Assembly (NCBI RefSeq): GCF_027922265.1 | Contig: NZ_BSFI01000008.1 | Span: 326,001-390,000, forward strand | Length of the DNA stretch: 64,000 nucleotides | From: Hansschlegelia plantiphila | GTDB lineage: Bacteria; Pseudomonadota; Alphaproteobacteria; Rhizobiales; Methylopilaceae | Reading direction: 5' to 3' | In this document: piece after piece, positions 61,741 to 64,000 of the stretch | Numbering within the stretch: the first letter of the stretch is position 1 | Layout: each line of letters begins with the position of its first letter | Position numbers and translations under genes: made by a program | The notes under the pieces: generated by a model | What the model saw: the letters and a program-made list of their open reading frames with translations, nothing else | Database searches by the model: none | Told to the model about the DNA's origin: nothing

Positions 61741-64000
<2,260 letters not shown>

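Overview
This is a GC-rich chromosomal window from an alphaproteobacterium, most likely of the order Hyphomicrobiales (Rhizobiales). The placement rests on gene content and order: hisB-DUF2628-hisH-hisA-hisF-hisE-coaA, hslV-hslU, secB/fxsA/Tim44/mltA/smr, a CenR/OtpR-type response regulator followed by a cyclic-nucleotide-binding protein, sdhCDAB, ccmA-B / ccmC-D-G, and a RibB with a decayed GTP cyclohydrolase II half. A mesaconyl-CoA hydratase (ethylmalonyl-CoA pathway) and a 3-hydroxybutyrate dehydrogenase suggest C2 or methylotroph-type carbon metabolism with polyhydroxybutyrate turnover. I cannot name the genus. No rRNA, tRNA, CRISPR array, prophage or insertion sequence was seen; the window reads as core chromosome.

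Layout. 1-3.7 kb: putrescine uptake (potG, potF) divergent from a gamma-glutamylputrescine-synthetase-type gene (puuA), separated by a 360-bp region with strong hairpins. 3.7-7.4 kb: secB, fxsA, a Tim44-like protein, mltA and smr. 7.4-10.9 kb: pyrimidine salvage (cdd, upp), a DUF1194 protein, a TSUP permease and an exported protein. 10.9-15.4 kb: rpmI-rplT and pheS-pheT. 15.4-16.4 kb: a 400-bp regulatory region and an apparently autoregulated PadR regulator. 16.4-20.9 kb: histidine operon with coaA. 20.9-26.7 kb: dps, hslVU, dapD-dapE, a MAPEG protein and a 57-residue HTH-like protein. 26.8-30.5 kb: sdhCDAB, with a small coiled-coil gene between sdhA and sdhB. 30.8-37.5 kb: TetR regulator, mesaconyl-CoA hydratase, asd, leuB, glyoxalase and several unknowns. 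37.6-41.5 kb: an envelope-related cluster (BI-1 protein, L,D-transpeptidase, CenR-type regulator, cNMP-binding protein, mtgA) and rpmF. 41.6-47.7 kb: an unknown gene with a 12-base G tract, a PAS-GGDEF-EAL protein, ispG, a Zur-like regulator, bdhA and two small exported proteins around an AT-rich gap. 47.8-54.9 kb: glk, an RluA-type pseudouridine synthase, a lipid-kinase-fold protein, argE and a large MscS channel. 55-64 kb: hybrid histidine kinase, ribBX, cytochrome c maturation genes, and acnA cut by the window end.

Several tight units use 4-base start/stop overlaps (mltA-smr, pheS-pheT, DUF2628-hisH-hisA, ccmA-ccmB, ccmC-ccmD-ccmG). Intergenic spaces carry at least two families of short palindromic repeats. 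One family has a REPIN-like layout: two hairpins in opposite orientation with reverse-complementary loops. The points most worth following are the PadR operator that covers its own ribosome-binding site, the structured potF-puuA divergent region, the Met/His/Lys-rich exported protein, the G-tract gene, the coiled-coil gene inside the sdh operon, and the envelope-regulator cluster. I did not find a convincing multi-gene novel system.
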